NCBI GenBank assembly: GCA_015680685.1
Contig: MNCI01037811.1
Coordinates: 351,973-399,058 of the forward strand
DNA: 47,086 nucleotides
Direction of reading: 5' to 3'
From: Gnetum montanum
Lineage: Eukaryota; Streptophyta; Gnetopsida; Gnetales; Gnetaceae
This document shows, one piece after another, positions 45,003 through 47,086 of the stretch. The notes under the pieces were generated by a model. The model saw nothing but the letters and a program-made list of their open reading frames with translations, ran no database searches and was not told the DNA's origin. Both the position numbers and the translations under genes were made by a program. Position 1 is the stretch's first letter, and every line of letters begins with the position of its first letter.

Positions 45003-46529
45003 ATTTCCAAAATTACACCTATTGCCTTAGTTTGTGAACATAATGTTGAAAGTATTTTAGAGTTGCCAGAAATGTTTGTCCTTTCTAAGAAATTAAAGAG
45101 AATTGGAATTTATAATTAGATGACAATGGAAGACTATTATGATAAAAATGTTGTTTATAGTTTGTATAAATAGTTGACTGATGATGTCTTTGATGGGATA
45201 AATACTTTGCAAACCACTGTACAAGGTCGAAATTTCAACTTCAATGCACATGATATTGCAGATATCATACATGTTTTATGTAGTAATGAGCCAACTATCA
45301 AGGAACGAAGGTGGAAGAAAAGTGAAAATCACTTAATTAAGTATGCCTAGAAATTTGATAAGAAAGATAGCAACCTAAATTGCTATCTAAAATTAATGTT
45401 GCTCTTCAAATTTATGCATTGGGCTTTATTTTCAGTAAAAGTAATCAAAGTTAAGATTTCCAATAATGCAATTTTACTCATGTGAGCATTGAATAATAAT
45501 GAAGGTCTTCATTTTGATATCTTAGTGACCACACTGTTTGAGATGAAGAGGCATGAAAGGGCATGGTAGCTTCATGATGTTAGAAAGTCTCTTGGCTTTC
45601 CAACTATTATGAGCAAATTATTACATGCATGTTATCCCTACGCAACTTCAAAATATAGTAAAGTTGGATCCTAAAAACATTTTTAGAAATGCATAGTTGT
45701 CTAAGAGGCCTGCAAGCTCATCTAATGTGACAGAAGATGATAAATCTTCTATGCAAGATGTGTACCATCATGACAAATGTTCTCTAAAAGCAATTAAAGA
45801 CAAGTTAGATAATGTGATCGAGACATTACGTCAATCTTTTGAAAGCAATGTAACACTTTGAAATATTGTGAAGGAGCTAAAATTTGACAAGTCTTGGGTG
45901 GTGGAATAAAATAATGCATTGAAGGCAAAAATAGAGAACTTTGTGGTTAATGAAAACAATTGCATAGATAAGCTTATTGTTCAAAATTAGAAAATGGATG
46001 ATGAAATTGTAGCACTAAATACTAAAATAGGCATGCTAAAGAAACATTGGTATCCAAAAACATTCACCCTAATAGAAGCAACATCACAGAAAACCTTAAT
46101 AATGGTATGATGTTGTACATTTTCTATATTTCTTTAAAAATTTATTATATTTGGAAGCTTCTTTTTTAATGTCATTAATGTAAATGTGTGTAATAGATTT
46201 GAATGATATGGGAACACCCAAAGCAACTAGGAGATTATTTGTTTCTACTGAAGACAACAAAGAACAAATGACCCATGAGATGAAAATTTTGTAGAAACCA
46301 ACAAGTAACTAAATTTGATATTAATATTACATATTTTATGTTTAGAAATTTAAATTTTTGATTTGTTACTCACACTATTGTCTTATTATATGTATGAAAC
46401 TATCATGGTAAAATGCAGTATAACTTTATTATCTAATTTTTCCATTTTGTAGTTGATGTAAATGTGAATTTGAAAGCACTAATTGATGATTATGCAATAA
46501 TTGATAAAGTGATGCAATTGCTTGTCTCT
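45003..46529 (+). pseudogene. Degenerate relative of ORF3, possibly intron-containing
   Basis: Reading on the + strand gives an N-terminal globular region (about 45040-45660) with TTVQGRNFNFNAHDIADIIHVL and, after a stop, LKLMLLFKFMHWALFSVKVIKVKISNN. A charged helical stretch (about 45700-46090) follows with KDKLDNVIETLRQSFESN and KMDDEIVALNTKIGMLKKH. The order, spacing and the pattern of a short V(Q/K)G/KxF plus DIAxxL motif parallel ORF3 in A and B. Candidate introns: about 46107-46197 (GTATGA...TAATAG) and about 46304-46451 (GTAACT...TTGTAG). It ends where LTR-D begins. It could be a retroelement remnant of another family or a host gene derived from one. Several stops are present. Confidence 0.45.
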
Positions 46530-46559
46530 GATATTGATGAGACGCGACATGCATAGTGC

Positions 46560-46619
46560 CACGATATCGTGTACGCGATATCGCGTCTTTCCCTGTGATA
46601 TCGCGTACGCGATATCGCG
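46560..46619 (+). promoter_or_regulatory. GATATCG palindrome array in LTR-D U3
   Basis: Perfect palindromes CACGATATCGTG (46560-46571), ACGCGATATCGCGT (46573-46586), GATATCGCGTACGCGATATC (46597-46616) and CGCGATATCGCG (46608-46619), ending about 16 bases before the TATA box. The position suggests an upstream promoter element; function is inferred. Confidence 0.6.
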
Positions 46620-46634
46620 GTCCGTTGCCATATC

Positions 46635-46642
46635 TATAAATA
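46635..46642 (+). promoter_or_regulatory. TATA box of LTR-D
   Basis: TATAAATA in ATCTATAAATAAGAGG, about 100 bases into the LTR. Confidence 0.65.
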
Positions 46643-47086
46643 AGAGGCGACACTCCCTTCATTTCCCAATCCTGGCTAGAAGTAGCGAAGCTCTGGCAAT
46701 TTGAACACTCCAGAGTTAGAATTTTTCCCAGTCCTAGAGTGAACGGCTCTTTATTCGAGCAACTTTGTAACCTAAACACAAGTTGTGTACGGCAATAAAG
46801 ACGAACTTGATTGGATAAACCTTGCAGTACATGGTTTTATTCTATTGTTATTTATTGCTTTCCTAGTGCGCACGAGTACGACTTGATTATGAGCATCTAC
46901 GGATGTGTACAGCTAATCAAGGAATCGGCTGCTCGTCGCAACGCGTGAGTACGACTTGACTACGAGCATTGTGATTGCTTGGTAACCCAGTAGCGTATTC
47001 CAGGATCTGCACTTGGTAATCCCAGTAGTAGTCCAATGTGTACGGCTAGTTAAGGAATCGGCTGCTCATCACTAGGCTAGAATGTG

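Larger units (their letters stand above)
46535..47086 (+). repeat. LTR-D, 5' part, running off the window
   Basis: Starts TGATGAGACGCG and follows GATAT (46530-46534), a possible target duplication. No polypurine tract precedes it, so it is more likely a 5' or solo LTR inserted here than the 3' LTR of an element to its left. U3 has perfect GATATCG palindromes (46560-46619), then a TATA box (46635-46642), the AGCGAAGCTCT and AGAGTTAGAATTTTTCCCAG block shared with all LTRs here, AATAAA (46794-46799), and CTTGGTAACCCAGTAG / CTTGGTAATCCCAGTAG. The sequence is the youngest looking LTR in the window, with many CG dinucleotides intact. Confidence 0.83.

Noticed and set aside
1-47086. tRNA or rRNA genes
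   Set aside because: No cloverleaf-like sequence with A and B boxes or rRNA blocks noticed; the tRNA-Asp similarity is confined to the short primer-binding sites.

Overview
The window is a repeat-dominated piece of a large plant nuclear genome. It is AT-rich, CpG-poor and packed with decayed LTR retrotransposons. I see no intact host gene. The retrotransposons belong to the Ty3/gypsy Athila/Tat-type lineage: the primer-binding sites match cytosolic tRNA-Asp, the RT motif is FMDD, there is no chromodomain, and an extra ORF lies downstream of integrase. A single Ty1/copia relic is also present. Old, heavily mutated elements with long noncoding spacers suggest a gymnosperm such as a conifer, but that is inference; the sequence itself only says seed plant.

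Layout. Element A (+ strand, 1 to 28992) is the oldest layer: 5' LTR tail, PBS, gag, protease, RT/RNase H, integrase, a noncoding spacer, a third ORF (ORF3), polypurine tract and 3' LTR. It is broken by two insertions. Element N (+, 3622-7033) is an internally deleted two-LTR copy inserted in the protease-RT linker. Element B (-, 8826-21731) is an almost complete copy inserted at the RNase H/integrase junction, with a perfect 5-bp target duplication (GACAC). B itself carries a solo LTR of a third subfamily (LTR-D, 12574-13444, target duplication ATAGA). Element C (-, 28993-39000) inserted into the last bases of A's 3' LTR and has lost part of its own 5' LTR. The order of events is therefore A, then N, B and C into A, and D into B.

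From 39001 onward the character changes. There is a copia gag-protease-integrase relic (39001-40340), a low-copy-looking stretch with local duplications and one possible host exon (40340-43370), and an AT-rich stretch with nothing recognisable. A degenerate, possibly intron-containing relative of ORF3 follows (about 45003-46529), interrupted by a second LTR-D that runs off the end of the window.

How the parts relate. Three LTR subfamilies (B-type in N and C, C-type in A and B, D-type) share the same ends (TGATGA...TCATCA), a TATAAATA box and a repeated CTTGGTAACCCAG module. Each has its own CpG-rich or palindromic array just upstream of the TATA box. A and B (C-type LTR) carry the roughly 2.8-kb ORF3, while N and C (B-type LTR) have the same flanking spacer without it. 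These modular swaps of U3 and ORF3 on a common chassis are the most interesting signal. Every coding region is broken by stops and frameshifts, so all are annotated as pseudogenes. Three single-base N positions mark assembly joins. One sits inside a 208-bp inverted duplication that looks like an assembly artefact.
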